Shown: positions 27,899-38,339 of the stretch, piece by piece
Position numbering within the stretch: position 1 is the first letter of the stretch
Layout of the letters: each line of letters opens with the position of its first letter
NCBI RefSeq assembly: GCF_964204645.1
Contig: NC_134027.1
Location: 16,912,485 to 16,976,484, forward strand
Source of the DNA: Tubulanus polymorphus
Taxonomy: Eukaryota > Nemertea > Palaeonemertea > Tubulaniformes > Tubulanidae
Length of the DNA stretch: 64,000 nucleotides
Reading direction: 5' to 3'
Notes under the pieces: generated by a model
The model's input: only the letters and a program-made list of their open reading frames with translations
Database searches by the model: none
What the model was told of the DNA's origin: nothing
Translations under genes and position numbers: made by a program

Positions 27899-28651
27899 TT
27901 ACTCTTTACATCTTATAACTAATTCATAAATTACAGGAAAGTTATTCAAATCAATTAAGTATCCATTATGATTTCTAATTTCTAATCTAAAATTATTAAA
28001 ATGTGGAATACAAGGTTTGAAATCACATTCAGCTAAATTATAATTTATTTGCGTTCCAAATTGTTTAACATTTTTTATTGGTAAAATATTTAATATACTA
28101 GAATTACAAATTGTATCTTTAGTTGCTTCGAAAGTTTTTGTAGGCTCGATTAAATTGCAATAAATATAAAAGTGTGTAAAAGGTATTATATTTGTATAAG
28201 TATCAATATTTGAATAATGTCTATCCGGAAGAATTCCAAACAGTTTAGCTAAAGATTTTCTTACTAGAAATCTATGTTGTTCATTAGTTAACTTTATTCT
28301 TATTTTATTCGAACTATCACTTTTGATGAATTTAATTTCAAATCGAGCAGCTGAGCCCATTTTTAAACGAGCTCTTTTATTAATTTCTTGCACTAATGTT
28401 TCTAAATTATATAATCCTGGTTTTAGATAAAGATGAAACCATTTATTCAAATTTCTATCATAAATTTTAAAAGCTAAATCAAGACTTTTATTCGATATAT
28501 TATGAAAAGAATTACATGAACTTATATTAACTAATTTTAAATCAACACAATTCTTAAATTCTCTTTCTAATTGTACTAATAAATTATGTGATTTATAATT
28601 TGTAAGTTTTCTAGAATCTACAAATATTCTGTATTCTTTTAATTCTACCAT
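27899..28651 (-). CDS. Penton-like minor capsid protein, 250 aa
   Basis: N-terminus YRIFVDSRKL...HNLLVQLEREF, then CVDLKLVNISSCNSFHNIS, a strand-turn pattern WFHLYLKPGLYNLETLVQEI, a middle with LFGILPD, and the end FRLEIRNHNGYLIDLNNFPV. The opening (F-x-x-DS-R, then strands and a LxxxxxP/S-N-x-x-Y-N pattern, then GxYxxxxLxxxIN) is what I know from Polinton minor capsid proteins, regarded as single jelly-roll pentons. Length is in the usual range. The frame is intact here and broken in copy A. It is the most upstream of the compact virion block and lies 17 bp from the ssDNA-binding-like gene. Confidence 0.6.
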   Translation of the reverse strand: MVELKEYRIFVDSRKLTNYKSHNLLVQLEREFKNCVDLKLVNISSCNSFHNISNKSLDLAFKIYDRNLNKWFHLYLKPGLYNLETLVQEINKRARLKMGSAARFEIKFIKSDSSNKIRIKLTNEQHRFLVRKSLAKLFGILPDRHYSNIDTYTNIIPFTHFYIYCNLIEPTKTFEATKDTICNSSILNILPIKNVKQFGTQINYNLAECDFKPCIPHFNNFRLEIRNHNGYLIDLNNFPVIYELVIRCKE

Positions 28652-28668
28652 TTATTTTACATATTTTC

Positions 28669-29022
28669 TCATTCAAAATCTATTTCATGGTGCCCTTTTT
28701 CATTCTTACCTTTGTATACGAAATAGAAATCTCCAGAACATAATTCTTCTAAATCTTCACTTGATAATCTATGAAATCTATCAGGTAAATATGTTCTGAA
28801 TTTATATGTATTTCCTTTTAATCCTTCATATTCTAAGTGTATAACTAATTTATCTCCATAGTTATTAGTAACTGTATCAATATTTGTAATTAGATATTTC
28901 TTATGGATTGTTAATTCTGTTAACTTTTTGAATTTATAATCTACAGATTTTACATTTGTAGTATCTTTTATTCTATCTAGAAATGATTTGTTTTTCTCAC
29001 TGTGTGCTTGTTTACTCTCCAT
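28669..29022 (-). CDS. 117-aa possible ssDNA-binding protein
   Basis: Pattern YLITNIDTVTNNYGDKLVIH...RTYLPDRFHRLSSEDLEEL...FYFVYKGKNEKGHHEIDFE. A strand with T-x-Y-G, an F/Y-LP-x-R-F element and a closing YKG...(I/V)xF strand suggest a small beta-barrel (OB-like) domain, recurring in invertebrate DNA-transposon proteins as I recall. Homologues here: 55977-56318 (stopped) and a diverged A-type remnant at 42005-42275. It shares the early-type leader with PolB and lies next to PolB in both B and D, which fits a replication accessory role. The assignment is inferred, not shown. Confidence 0.5.
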   Translation of the reverse strand: MESKQAHSEKNKSFLDRIKDTTNVKSVDYKFKKLTELTIHKKYLITNIDTVTNNYGDKLVIHLEYEGLKGNTYKFRTYLPDRFHRLSSEDLEELCSGDFYFVYKGKNEKGHHEIDFE

Positions 29023-29050
29023 TTTAATAACATATTTTTATTAAAATTTG
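29023..29050 (-). promoter_or_regulatory. Early-type leader of the ssDNA-binding-like gene
   Basis: The minus strand reads AATCAAATTTTAATAAAAAT, then ATGTTATTAAAATGG. Nearly the same sequence precedes PolB in copy D (56319-56355), the ssDNA-binding-like gene in D and, in part, HNH in D (61415-61442). Confidence 0.5.
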
Positions 29051-29051
29051 A

Positions 29052-32000
29052 TTAACACGTTAGAATTCTTTTCATTATCTCGTCCTCTTTTGTTTCTTCT
29101 CTTTTAAATTTTAAGTATTCATCTAAATTGCAACCATAAGCAAATGTATGAATTCCATCATCTAAAATATATCTTTTATCATCAAATGGGTTTAGACTTA
29201 TCTTTTCAATTTCTTCAATAAACATTTCATGATCTTCAGATCTTAAACATCTCATCTTATGTTTTCTAACTTCTTTTTTGAATATACAATTGATGTAATC
29301 TTTGAAATGAATATTCTTTTCTACTACACTTTTGGTTATTCCTTTTAACTTTGTAGCTTCATGTTCTTTAGTTTTATATGAATACATTTTAGATCTAATA
29401 CCAATGAATTCAATCATTTCTTCACCAACTAATTCATCTTTGAATTTACCGGGAACTTTTTTATTATCATTGCTAAACAATTCATGATTTTTAGGATAAT
29501 TACTGAAATCAAAATGATGTTTTAATGTTTTTAAATCATCATTTATGTTATCAGTTTTTATCTTTAATATGTAAGAATCGGTATCAAAATATAGGATTTC
29601 TATATGTTTTTCTCCAAAAAGTGGTTGTAATATATTATAATAGAATTCATACATTAGTAATTTTGATAATTCTAAAACTGAAGCGCCAACATAGATTGGT
29701 TTATTAAATTTCATTGATGTTCTTCTCATCTTAACTGCGGCTAAATTTTCATCAAATATTCTGTTACCAATGAACTTAGGATATGTTTGTAAATGTCTAA
29801 TTCTTTTACCATTACTGACTAACTCAATATCATTTCTATTTCTAATATTTTCACAAGTCTTACCATAGAATGCATTATTCATTAACTTGAAGAAATCTTT
29901 CTCGAAATCAGTTTTAGCTTTAGTTCTCTGTTTGGTGTTAAAATCTATATATTTTTCTAACCACTTAGATTGGCTGAATGAAATATATCTATGTACTTTT
30001 TTTAGAACCATTCCTTGTTTTAGATAAAACTTCAACATTCTATAATGTACTACATAATTATATTTATCTTCTTGAGTTACCATTAACTTTTCTGTATGAA
30101 TATGATTTTCGGGTTTAATTCTTTTTTGGTAATTTGATAATTCTTCATGAGTTACAGTTTTATGTTCTGGACAGTATGCTAGATTTCTAGATTTAAATTT
30201 TTTATCTTCAGGATATTCTAAATCTACAACAAAGAAGTAACCAGTATCTGAATCATCTGCAATATCTAGGATTCTTTTCTTCCAATCAAATTTATCATTA
30301 TTTTCATTCTGTAAAACTTCAGTTAATTCAAATACTCCATAAGGTTGTGGTTCCATCATTGCCCAACCATACAAATTATTTGCATCTATATATAATAACT
30401 TATATCCGGGGTTATCATTTACATTGAAATATCTATCACCTAATACACCTGAAACTCCTGCTCTTATAGATTTTTCAAATAATAGTAATTGATCTATATT
30501 TGTTAACAAATCCATTTTTATATCTGTAAATTTTAATCCACAATCCCATGTTAATCCTGGTGATGAATAACAATGACAAGGATCAATATTGAAATATTTT
30601 AGGTTTACATCTCTAAACCTTTCGAATATATCGGTTAATGATAATACATCTGATTTTAAATATAAATCTACTAATTGCCCATGATTTTCTATTTTGAAAT
30701 GATTCCAAATATTCAATGTTCTATTATATACTTCATCTTTAACATATTCATTTTTTAATTCATCATAGAATTGTTCTTTCAATAATTCAGTTATGTTAAA
30801 ATCATTATGATTTTTATAGAAAGAATATGGAATTGCTCCTTTATATCTCATTAATTGAAAATCATCATTATTTGGGTAGTGCTGCTTTAATATTTTTAAT
30901 TCATCATCAACTAATGATTTTGATAAGTTATCTAATGAACTGTTTAAAAATCTATATGAATCTATAAATCTTAGACACCCAAATTGGAATGATATATAAT
31001 TCTCAGATGTTTTAGCTAACATTCTAAATTTATAAGTTGGTATTTTATCTTTTGATCTATTTGAATTTAATCTTTCTATTTCATTATTAATTTCTTCTAT
31101 TTATGGCATAACTGTTTGATAAATAAATGCGCATCATATCCAGATAGATTATGAAATATAACTGGTACAAAGTTAATTTTCTTAGCTTGTAAGTTACAAT
31201 TCTCATGTGCGGCGCCTCTGAACTTTCCATTCAAATGATCATGGTCTCTTACTTTTTTATCTTTATAATTTAATATCTTTTCACAATAATAACATTTACC
31301 TGCTAACACAAATTCTTCTTTATCTTTTTCTGTGATTATAATTTCTATATTTGTATTCAATAATTTACTAAATCTTATTTCATATTCAATTAATAAGTCA
31401 CAAAAATGATTGATAACATTTTCATTTCTGTAATGATAATATTCACTTTCAATTAGTTCTGGATAATCAGATTTTATATATAACCCGAAAGCAGCAGCTG
31501 ATTGATGAATCTTTTTAATTGTATTTGTTTTTGGTGGTTCATCTGAAAAATTATTTTCATTAGAATTTAATTTCTTTCTTTTATAATATATTTCTTTTCT
31601 ATCTTGATCAGTTAATTCTTTATTTAATGATTCAAAATCTCCATATATTACAAATGGTACTTTATTTTTGTAATCATATTTTTTTAATTCTAATATTTTA
31701 TCCTTTTCATTTGGTAAAACTAATTTACAATAATCATGATCTTCACATAATTGTTTATGATTTAATAATGTACTTTCATTACTGAATCTATGTAAACATT
31801 TTCTACAAAGATATATTTTATGGTGATCATTTTCTGATTTAAAAAATAAATCTATTTGTTTAATCCACATATAATGATTCTCATAATATAATATATCTAT
31901 AACATCGTTTGAATCATAATCTTTTGATAGGTATAAAGGATCTAATGTATAATGTTTTATATTGTTACCTTTTGTATTTGGTAATTTGATTAAATCAAAT

Positions 32001-33075
32001 ACATTTATTCTTAAATTATTATCTCTTTCTATCTTTGGGACGTTTTTAATTCTAACAGGATACTTATCTATCTTATAATTATTTTCAAATGGTTTATAAT
32101 GAGTTAATCTAAAACTATGTGTAATATCTTCTGTTGGGTGTAAACAACTTATTATAGCCCATAGAAAACATTTATCATCTTCATTTTGTATATTTATAAC
32201 AGCATTAGTTTTAAATGGTAGTTTAATATAACTCGATGCTTCAATATCTGGTTCTTTATAATATAATACATTATTTTCATCTATTGGTTTTGATTTAGTT
32301 AACTTATTATATTTTGTGTTATAAACATGTAAAGTCATAAATATTATCTCATCAAATATTAAACTAGATCCTTCAAAATATTTCTCTTCTATTTTAGTTT
32401 TTACTTCATTATAACATTTATCTAATTTATGATCTATATGTTGTTTAGATATAATATGTTGTGAATGAGAATTTATATTATATATTGGTTTATCTTCAGA
32501 TTTTATGAATTTAACTTTAGAAGATATACTTATTTTAGGATATTCAACATCAGTTATTATTTTTATTATTTCTTTCATATTTTCTAAATGTTTTTTATTT
32601 TCTTCTAATGTTTTTCCTTTATGAAATTTAAACTCAATAGCTGCTGGACCAATATCACTTTTAAATGCTTCGGTTATCTCTATATCTTTTTTATTATCTA
32701 ATGAATTACATTCTTACATCTTCCATGTATGGTCTTTTATTGTTTAATTTATGCTTTTAATTGTCTTATGTTTCTTATCGTTATCATTATCAAAATAATC
32801 TTCACCTAAAATATCATTATTCTTATTTCTAATATGACTTTTAGATTTTAAATGTTCTTTATAATATCTTTATCACTGAATGATTGATTACATGTATCAC
32901 ATTTGTATGTTTCTTTTTCATTCTTTAATTCATCTAATTTAGTTTCTAATATATCATCTTTATATTCTAGTTTCAATTTATTCTCTAAATGTGTTTTAGT
33001 TTTATTGTGTCTTGCTTTTTGGGATTTATCTACAATGATATTACATGTTGGACAGTAGTACTTATTTCCTTCCAT
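29052..33075 (-). pseudogene. polB: Protein-primed family-B DNA polymerase, copy B (no intein)
   Basis: About 1340 codons from ATG 33075. N-terminal fingers YCPTCNIIVDKSQKARH and CDTCNQSFS, exo I YGDFESLNKEL, zinc cluster CYYCEKI...VRDHDHLNGKFRGAAH, exo II HNLSGYDAHL, exo III LKSDVLSLTDIFERF, motif A DANNLYGWAMMEPQPY, motif B NNAFYGKT, motif C ILYFDTDSYI uninterrupted. The site where A and D carry inteins is between 29582 and 29583. Frameshifts at about 32870, 32710 and 31090 break the frame, while 29052-31022 is open. The first 38 or so codons lie in the right TIR. Very similar to D, more distant from A. Confidence 0.92.
29580..29585 (-). other. Empty intein site in PolB motif C
   Basis: Codons GAT|ACC of YFD|TDS read uninterrupted. 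In A and D an intein of about 354 codons starts exactly after this Asp codon and ends before the Thr codon. No scar or extra codon is seen, so this looks like a never-invaded or precisely intein-free allele. Confidence 0.85.
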
Positions 33076-33686
33076 TTTAATACTAATTTTTCTTTTTTTA
33101 ATTGATTTTAGAAGTTCAATGATTTATATCATGTATTATTTCAATCACACTTTACCAACACTTTTAATGTTTAAACATCTAACTCACACAAATATAAATA
33201 TTGAAATAATGTTGTAAATATATACTTTTATATTGAATAATCTGTCAATTTAAATGTTATTCATTTATATGAATATTTTAAGAGTAATAGGGGTAATGGG
33301 CTTTCATATCAAATGTTGAATGGTCGAGTTCATTAAAAACAAATATTAAAAGTAATTTAAAACTATAATATATTTTCATAACCGTGTGTATTTCAGTTGA
33401 ATAATAGAATTATTATTATTATTTGAATATATTTGATTATATGAATTTGTGTATTGTAAATAAATCAATTGGTCGCGGAGCGGAGCGGTAGCGAAGTGGA
33501 GCGACCAATTGATTTAATACAATATGCTTTTTAAATTATTGATATCTTAGAATAAATATTCAGTTATAATATAAAATACACACGGTTATGAAAATATATT
33601 ATAGTTTTAAATTACTTTTAATGTTTTGTTTTTTAATGAGCTCGACCTTTCGACCTTTGGTATGAAAGCCCATTACCCCTATTACT
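32962..33686. repeat. Right TIR of copy B
   Basis: Inverted match to 13445-14168 with few differences (for example MEGNK against MEANK codons in the PolB start). It contains the PolB start, an AT-rich spacer and the 404-bp terminal palindrome. Confidence 0.9.
33283..33686. repeat. 404-bp terminal palindrome, right end of B
   Basis: Same length and structure as 13445-13848. The central stem lies at 33462-33515 with a GC-rich loop (GGAGCGGAGCGGTAGCGAAG). The loops at the two ends are in the mirror relation expected of a TIR; no flip/flop variation is seen. Confidence 0.85.
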
Positions 33687-33692
33687 AGCTGG
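33687..33692. repeat. Right target-site duplication of copy B
   Basis: AGCTGG directly after the element; the left counterpart is AGCAGG at 13439-13444. Confidence 0.75.
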
Positions 33693-33980
33693 TATCGCAA
33701 ATTATCTTATTGCAACATCTAGTCACAAACTCGTATGGGTTTACGCCATAGCGTAAAATCTCCATACAGGAGTGACATTTTATGTCGCCCCGCTCTGAAC
33801 AAAATAGCGGAACGGTATGAATTTCCACTTCTTCAAAATACTGGAGAGTAAGCCATTTTTCGTAGAGAGTGTCGAGTAAGAATTTCGTAGAGAGTGTCGA
33901 ATAAGAATGAATAATATCGTCAGGATGTATAAAGTATCTATATAATGCAAGTCGAAAATATATGACTGAACATGAATATT
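33687..33980 (-). pseudogene. RING-like gene, upstream half, cut by Polinton B
   Basis: On the minus strand a frame open from about 33980 to the junction at 33687 contains a Cys-rich stretch (CHSCMEILRYG, then RCCNKIICD). It stays in frame with the Cys/His-rich segment on the far side of copy B (13444-12954). The start codon is not clear, and an imperfect 24-bp-scale repeat (GTAGAGAGTGTCGA) at about 33860-33905 lies within it. Together with the plus-strand Cys-rich gene at 34202 it forms a divergent pair with about 200 bp between. Confidence 0.6.
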
Positions 33981-34201
33981 ATCATAGTAGAAAGCATCTA
34001 TACAATACAAGTCGATAATTCAATACGATGTAAATAAACAATGGCCTGTCAACGATGACACGTCGATTGTAAATATATCATTCTCTTTGAATCGGACACT
34101 AATGAATATCACAACGGGGAGTACTTCTAAACCCCTCATATTTTGGTTACCATATGTCATCATAAACTAACTCGTAACTAACAACAATCAAATATCCTGA
34201 C

Positions 34202-34858
34202 GTGAATGTGCTTGATTTGTTTCATAACATCATTTTGATATTTGCAAGGAAGACGGATTCCTTGATCACCGTAGAAAAATCATTTTTTGATTGCAGCGAA
34301 ATAGAATTAAACGAAATGATGATTATTAGTTTCAACTGTGAACCAGGATATGGAGTTTGTCACGGTTATTGTAGACTGTTCTTACATATTTTGGACTTAA
34401 AACTGACGAAATGCTGTAAGAAATGTATTTGTTCGGTATGTTGGCAGATAACGGTTAAAAGGTGTGAACCTAACTCAAAGAATTTCAACTGCCCGATGGA
34501 AGATTGTTCAGCTATTCATAACTTGACGCGTAGGATCCGAACAACAATGTGTCGCCGCTGTAAAGATTGGAAGTCACCTGACGTTTATCAGTCCTGTATT
34601 GCCGGAACATTTTGTAGAAAATGCAAAGATGACCTCGAAACATCATCTGATTTACAGATGTGTTTTAAGTGTTTATCGCGTGTTTGCAGCGTTAAATTGT
34701 GCGTGATATGGATGGAACATTGCAAAACTGAGAGATATTTTGGATGCGTTATTCACGATGTGTGTGTCAAGGCGTTCAGCAATAATCGTAACCAATGCAT
34801 AAAATGTAAAAATTTAAACGCTATCCATATATTACATATATATCTTGGTTTGAAATAA
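34202..34858 (+). CDS. 218-aa cysteine-rich protein, function unknown
   Basis: More than 20 cysteines, mostly as CxxC pairs: CCKKCICSVCW, CPMEDC, MCRRCKDW, CRKCKDD, MCFKCLSRVCS, CIKCKNL. Spacing suggests several treble-clef or RING/PHD-like zinc sites after a non-zinc N-terminus of about 75 residues. Composition resembles the disrupted RING-like gene next to it, so both may be accessory genes of Polinton E. The frame is intact. A ubiquitin-ligase-like role is possible but the spacing does not match a standard RING closely enough to call. Confidence 0.55.
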   Translation: MNVLDLFHNIILIFARKTDSLITVEKSFFDCSEIELNEMMIISFNCEPGYGVCHGYCRLFLHILDLKLTKCCKKCICSVCWQITVKRCEPNSKNFNCPMEDCSAIHNLTRRIRTTMCRRCKDWKSPDVYQSCIAGTFCRKCKDDLETSSDLQMCFKCLSRVCSVKLCVIWMEHCKTERYFGCVIHDVCVKAFSNNRNQCIKCKNLNAIHILHIYLGLK

Positions 34859-35128
34859 ATAACATTGTTTGAAATATATAACGGTCGTTAATTGGTATTG
34901 TTTAATCTATTCGAACGCGGATTATCGCATAAGTAATCGGGTAACAGCTGTTGGGAGCATCCACCGCAATTTTTGAATCATAGGGCTCACGTGACCGCCG
35001 CCATTTTGGACGGACGCCATCTTGGATCACATAACCACCGCCATCTTGGATTAACCACAACCACAATTTAACCACGGGCCTATAGTACCCCACCATCACT
35101 ACTTGTAACAATACAAGAGAGGTGTAGG
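34859..35128. other. Short non-coding stretch between Polinton E and the BEL fragment
   Basis: No gene. Three variants of CGCCATYTTGGA occur at about 34999, 35016 and 35050. The 5' boundary of the BEL fragment lies around 35125. Confidence 0.4.
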
Positions 35129-36282
35129 ATTCAGTTAGGGTGGGATTACATAATTCCCGCCTGGTGCGATGAGTTTTTGTTGAAATGGCTAAAAGAATTA
35201 CCTAGTTTAGAAGGTTTACGCATCGGTAGATGTTTTCAACCATCAGGCTTCGATGATCCAATATCCGCTCAGTTACATCATTTTTCTGATGCTGCTGAGA
35301 TTGGATACGGTGCAGTTAGTTTTCTGAGGTTATTCGATGGCACGACGGTACATTGTAGTTTCGTGCTCGGTAAGTCTAGAGTGACGCCTCTGAAAACTGT
35401 GAGCATTCCACGACTTGAGTTGGCCGCTGCAGTTTTATCAACGCGACTCGACGGCATGAAACTAAAAGAGATCGACATACCTATCGAACCCTCATATTTC
35501 TGGACGGACAGCACAGAAGTCCTCAAATATATTCGAAACGAGGATAAACGGTTTCAAATTTATGTAGCAAACAGGGTGTCAGCAATAAGAGAACACTCTA
35601 AACCATGTCAATGGCGCTTCATCGATGGCCGCCTCAACCCAGCTGATGAAGCTGATCTCGCGGTTTAAAGCCTACTGAACTTATTAACTCGTCGAGATGG
35701 TTAATGGGACCAGAGTTTCTTTGGAGAGATGAATCTCAATGGCCCAAACAGCCAGATGACGTGAATTTTGATATAGAGCCTTCCGATCAAGAGTTAAGAA
35801 AGACGGTTAACACGGTTAAGGTGGACGAAGACCATCTACTTAACTCATTTAGTCAATTTTCTTCTTGGTACAAACTCAAGAAATGTGTAGCCTGGATCCT
35901 GAGGCTCAAATCTCGACTATTGAGTAGAGTTCGGAAAATCGACTCTGTGGTGAAATCCAATCGTCTAACAGTTTCCGAGTTGAGACGTGCAGAGAATGCA
36001 ATATTAGGTTACGTACAAAAACGGTACTACCCTGACGAATACAGTCACTCTCTTAAAAGGACAAGTTCCCTTATCCCGTTAGATCCTGTCTTGGTTGACG
36101 GACTCCTTTGTGTAGGTGGCCGTCTAAGGCACTCGATATTACCGGATAAACGTAAACACCCAATCATAGTTCCAAAAAATAGCCACCTATGTACATAAAT
36201 TATTGATTATTATCACAGAGTGTATGCGCATAGGGGGTGTGAGTACGTCTTATCAAACATTAGAAAGAAATGTTCGCTAATT
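35129..36282 (+). pseudogene. BEL/Pao retrotransposon pol: RNase H and start of integrase
   Basis: Frame open from about 35129 to 35665: LGWDYIIPAWCDEF, then LHHFSDAAEIGYGAVSF, SRVTPLKTVSIPRLELAAAV and SYFWTDSTEVLKYI...VANRVSAIREHS...NPADEADLAV, all hallmarks of BEL/Pao pol just after the RT. A frameshift near 35660 leads to 35704-36198 (WRDESQWPKQ, LLCVGGRLRHSILP), the region before the integrase. The HHCC part continues to 36282, where the miniature Polinton inserted. The RT and everything upstream are missing. Confidence 0.88.
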
Positions 36283-36288
36283 AACGCT
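36283..36288. repeat. Left target-site duplication of the miniature Polinton
   Basis: AACGCT, repeated exactly at 40420-40425 inside the BEL integrase gene. Confidence 0.9.
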
Positions 36289-36384
36289 AGTAATAGGGAA
36301 TATGTTGTTTCAAGTCAGAGGTCGAGAGGTCGAGCTCACTCAACCTCTCTATCTCTGACTTGAAACAACATATTCCCTATTACT
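36289..36384. repeat. 96-bp terminal palindrome, left end of the miniature Polinton
   Basis: AGTAATAGGGAATATGTTGT ... ACAACATATTCCCTATTACT with the arms meeting at GGTCGAGCTCACTCAACC. It contains AGGTCGAGAGGTCGAG. The same 96-bp unit occurs twice at the right end. Confidence 0.88.
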
Positions 36385-36403
36385 CCTAATAATTTCATAT
36401 AAA

Positions 36404-37039
36404 TGTTGCCCACTGGCAACAGTTTGTCTTTCAGGTCTGTTAAGTTTCAGTGAATTTAGTTTATTATCTTTTTTGGTCTTTATTTTGCGTGCTTTATGTT
36501 AGTATGTTGTTGTTAGGTAGTATTGGTAAGCTGTTGGTAAGCTGTTGGTAAGCTGTTTTGTGTGGTTTGAATTCATATTAATCTGGTATTATGTAGTGTT
36601 GGTGAGCTGTTTTGTGTGGTTTGAATTCATATAAACTGATATTGTGTAGTGTAGGTAAGCTGTTTCATGGGTGGTTTAATTTTCCTTTACGTTTGCTCTG
36701 TACAACAGTACTTCTGGGCATTCGTCACGGTATTCTGATAAAGGAAAGACATAGGCTCTCTACAACTAAAAAGAGTTGTAAGTTAAAATTATATATTTCT
36801 AAATGTCAACTATTTATTGCATTTATCGAGGCCTTTTTTTCTCCGTAATTTGAATTATTATTTATCAAATTTTTAGGGTTTAATTGTGTATTTTTCAGTT
36901 AACCACTCGCTCGTATTCACTGTGTATCTGTAACCTGTACGTTTCACACATTCGAAAATAAAGTGCGTTAGACATTTTATGATTGTAGCCGTCTTGTCCT
37001 CGATTTGATAAGTTCTATGTCCAACTCTGGTTTGGGACA
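36404..37039. repeat. Solo LTR, 636 bp, inside the left arm
   Basis: Begins TGTTGCCCACTGG and ends GGTTTGGGACA, with TAAA on both sides (36400-36403 and 37040-37043). An AATAAA signal lies near 36956. The right arm of the element (40100-40150) has the uninterrupted sequence, confirming an insertion. Internally GGTAAGCTGTT and TTTTGTGTGGTTTGAATTCA are repeated. TG...CA with a 4-bp duplication fits a retrovirus-like LTR left by recombination. The ORF in it is incidental. Confidence 0.75.
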
Positions 37040-37251
37040 TAAATGAACATTATTTACATGAATTTCATATATTTTAAAATGAATTATATGTTAATCATAA
37101 AAGTGTGAGTAAAGTGTGAGTAAATAATTCATATTTTAACAGATTTCGAATAAAAATATAAGTAAAATAAATGGATAATTAAAAGAATATAAAATTGTGA
37201 GCAAAGTGTGATTGAAATAATTCATATTTTAACATTGAATATTTATATTTG

Positions 37252-37916
37252 AATGAGTTTTAATGGAAGTTTTGTTATAAAAATGAAGAAAGAAGAAGAA
37301 AAACCTAAATTCAAAAATCGAAATAAATGAAACCAATAAATTATTTTCACGGTTTAACATTAGAAATTATATTTCAGCAACAAATTTAGTGTCCGCAAGA
37401 CATTATAAAATCGATAACATTACTATGATTAATCAAATATCATCAAATGAAACATATTTAATTACTGAACTAATTGATACTTTTGATAATGGCGTTAAAA
37501 ATCCTAAAGTATTCAATACAGTTTTAAATTTTAAAGAACTTTAGATGAAAACATAATTAATATTCTTAAAACTCCTTTCAATGAAAGAAAAAGTGATATA
37601 ATACTTGCTAAAGATTACAATGATTTGATTAACTTATGAATTGAAAAAAGACAATTATATTATTTCAATTTTGATAATAAACGAATTATCTATAATGAAA
37701 ATTCATCGAATATTGGAATTCAATGTGAATTAGATAATGAAAAATCAAAGATGTTGCAGTTCAATGTAATTTAGATGATTAATTTAGAAAATTCAATCCT
37801 AAAGAAAAAGTGTATTGTTATTGCGGAGGCAAATATTTAAAATCACATAAATCAAAGCATTATCAGACAATCAAACATATCGAATATGAAAAGAGTAATA
37901 ATTCTATATTGAAATA
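37252..37916 (+). pseudogene. Broken left-arm copy of the 199-aa gene
   Basis: Inverted duplicate of 39323-39922. Frame-breaking changes occur early (an extra A near 37315, then a TGA) and at several later points. It does, however, keep a C-terminal extension missing in the right copy: KSKHYQTIKHIEYEKSNNS, which completes a zinc-finger-like CGGKYLKSHK...H pattern. The two copies are thus each incomplete in different ways. Confidence 0.7.
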
Positions 37917-38003
37917 AGATTAAGCTGTATGAGTAATTGGAAAATTTCAAATATCATTACTCAAAAATAATAATTTAACTCTAAATATAAAAAAAAAGAT
38001 ATT

Positions 38004-38124
38004 ATAGCGTGAATAGAAATCAAGAAGATTTAAATTAAAAAAAACATAAGTTAAATAAGTTAGTATTAGATAAAGCAACTTATTGTTTTTTCATTTAAAT
38101 CTTTTTGATTTCTATTCACGCTAT
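38004..38124. repeat. Large inverted repeat (hairpin) in the miniature element centre
   Basis: ATAGCGTGAATAGAAATCAA...GATTTAAAT (38004-38035) pairs with ATTTAAATC...TTGATTTCTATTCACGCTAT (38093-38124), about 32 bp with few mismatches around a 57-nt loop. It lies between the broken left copy of the 199-aa gene and the iteron zone. It could be a MITE or the junction of the two arms. Confidence 0.7.
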
Positions 38125-38339
38125 TGGTTAACAAGAATTGACTAGAATTCAAATAGATTTAATAAGAAATTAAATAACTTTAACTGTTAGTACCACTCTT
38201 GTATTATTTCATTGTTTCTCTAATTGAATAAGCCAACCAACTAATATCACTCTTGTATTATTCTAGTCAAATGTAAAGAATTACAATATCTTGAATGAAT
38301 TAAAACATAAATTACTTCTGTGACTTCATTTTCAGAAAT

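Larger units (their letters stand above)
13445..33686. mobile_element. Complete Polinton/Maverick copy B, 20,242 bp
   Basis: Both ends begin AGTAATAGGGGTAATGGGC read inward. TIRs are 724-725 bp and the flanks are a 6-bp near-duplicate. The left block on the plus strand is HNH, two small proteins, integrase, ATPase. The right block on the minus strand is zinc-finger protein, major capsid, membrane and coiled-coil proteins, a set of small genes, penton-like, ssDNA-binding-like, PolB. The two blocks converge at about 19050-19500. The set PolB, integrase, ATPase and capsid defines a Polinton. No adenovirus-like protease was recognised. Integrase, ATPase, PolB and capsid are all broken, so the copy is inactive. 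Confidence 0.93.

Noticed and set aside
13616-33515. Flip/flop orientation difference of the GC-rich loops at the two ends of B
   Set aside because: The loops are exact mirror images as expected of inverted repeats; no alternative orientation is seen.
13445-33686. A bacterial phage or plasmid, or a free giant-virus genome
   Set aside because: Chromodomain integrase, 6-bp duplications, and direct junctions with BEL, Penelope-like and LTR sequences point to a eukaryotic genome.
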